A stretch of 6,314 nucleotides of DNA, from contig CAKJXT010000105.1 of assembly GCA_918219625.1 (NCBI GenBank), positions 1 to 6,314 on the forward strand, in the 5' to 3' direction. Positions 6,223-6,314 of this stretch are shown here, piece after piece (position 1 is the stretch's first letter; each line of letters begins with the position of its first letter). The position numbers were made by a program, and so were the translations under genes. The stretch comes from Bacilli bacterium. GTDB taxonomy: Bacteria > Bacillota_I > Bacilli_A > RF39 > UBA660. The notes beneath the pieces are model-generated. The model was not told the origin of the DNA. It saw nothing but the letters and a program-made list of their open reading frames with translations, and searched no databases.

Positions 6223-6314
6223 CGAATTAAAAGAAAATAATTCAACAGTAACAGTAAATGGATTTGTAGATAAAATAAGAAATCTTCAATACGTACAATT
6301 CGTAATACTAAGAG
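6212..6314 (+). CDS. aspS: Aspartyl-tRNA synthetase, N-terminal fragment (runs off the right edge)
   Basis: Only the first 34 codons are in the window. After a short leader (MKINELKENN) the sequence reads VTVNGFVDKIRNLQYVQFVILR, the start of the OB-fold anticodon-binding domain of class IIb synthetases. The LR(D) ending of the strand favours an aspartyl enzyme over asparaginyl or lysyl ones, and the position after hisS supports this. The KIRNLxxVxFxILR pattern looks more like the archaeal-type AspRS (xxIRDLGGxxFxxLRD) than the typical bacterial RRRDHGGxIFIDLRD. This may therefore be a non-discriminating enzyme that also makes Asp-tRNA-Asn for GatCAB. That subtype call is inference from a short fragment. 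The start overlaps hisS by 11 nt with a strong ribosome binding site. Confidence 0.72.
   Translation, partial: MKINELKENNSTVTVNGFVDKIRNLQYVQFVILR

Noticed and set aside
1..6314. Mycoplasma-type code with UGA as tryptophan
   Set aside because: The AI-2E gene ends at UGA exactly where the family's C-terminus is expected, and tryptophans in hisS and the other genes are encoded by TGG.
1..6314. Defence island, CRISPR array, insertion sequence or prophage
   Set aside because: No long direct or inverted repeats, transposase, nuclease or phage-like genes are seen, and all but two genes are housekeeping types.

Overview
The window comes from a very AT-rich bacterial chromosome (roughly a quarter G+C by eye). 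Genes are tightly packed, Shine-Dalgarno sites are of the GGAGG type, and UGA is used as a stop (at 649-651), so the standard bacterial code applies and not the mycoplasma code. The yqeG-yqeH pair, the hisS-aspS pair and the codon choice (AUA, AGA, UUA/CUA) point to a low-GC Firmicutes/Mycoplasmatota-type organism, perhaps an uncultured gut Bacilli lineage close to the wall-less groups. The lineage is inference.

Layout: (1) 1-651, the C-terminal part of an AI-2E-family (PerM-like) membrane protein entering from the left edge. (2) A hairpin at 644-677 shared with the convergent guanylate kinase gene gmk (654-1334, minus strand), probably a two-way terminator. (3) A divergent control region of about 145 bp with a near-consensus sigma-A promoter for gmk and a weaker extended -10 promoter in the other direction. 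(4) 1480-2796, a single-gene unit for a cytosolic transglutaminase-like protein of unknown role, closed by a clear terminator at 2791-2818. (5) yqeG (HAD phosphatase) and yqeH (circularly permuted ribosome-assembly GTPase), overlapping by 8 bp. (6) A small two-helix membrane protein of unknown function, hisS and the first 34 codons of an aspartyl-tRNA synthetase gene, with a 1-nt gap and an 11-nt overlap. This looks like one transcription unit, possibly started from a promoter at 4357-4385.

How the genes fit together: most of the window is core cell maintenance (GDP synthesis, 30S subunit assembly, charging of tRNA-His and tRNA-Asp). The transglutaminase-like protein and the small membrane protein are the two genes without a known job. 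The yqeGH pair lacks its usual partners (aroE, yhbY/yqeI, nadD, yqeK, rsfS) directly downstream and runs into tRNA synthetase genes instead.

I did not find a defence system, mobile element, CRISPR array, tRNA or rRNA gene, or riboswitch. The points most worth a second look are the archaeal-looking start of the aspartyl-tRNA synthetase, the orphan transglutaminase-like protein, the unusual P-loop and strand-linked codon use of gmk, and the gene-end-embedded terminator.
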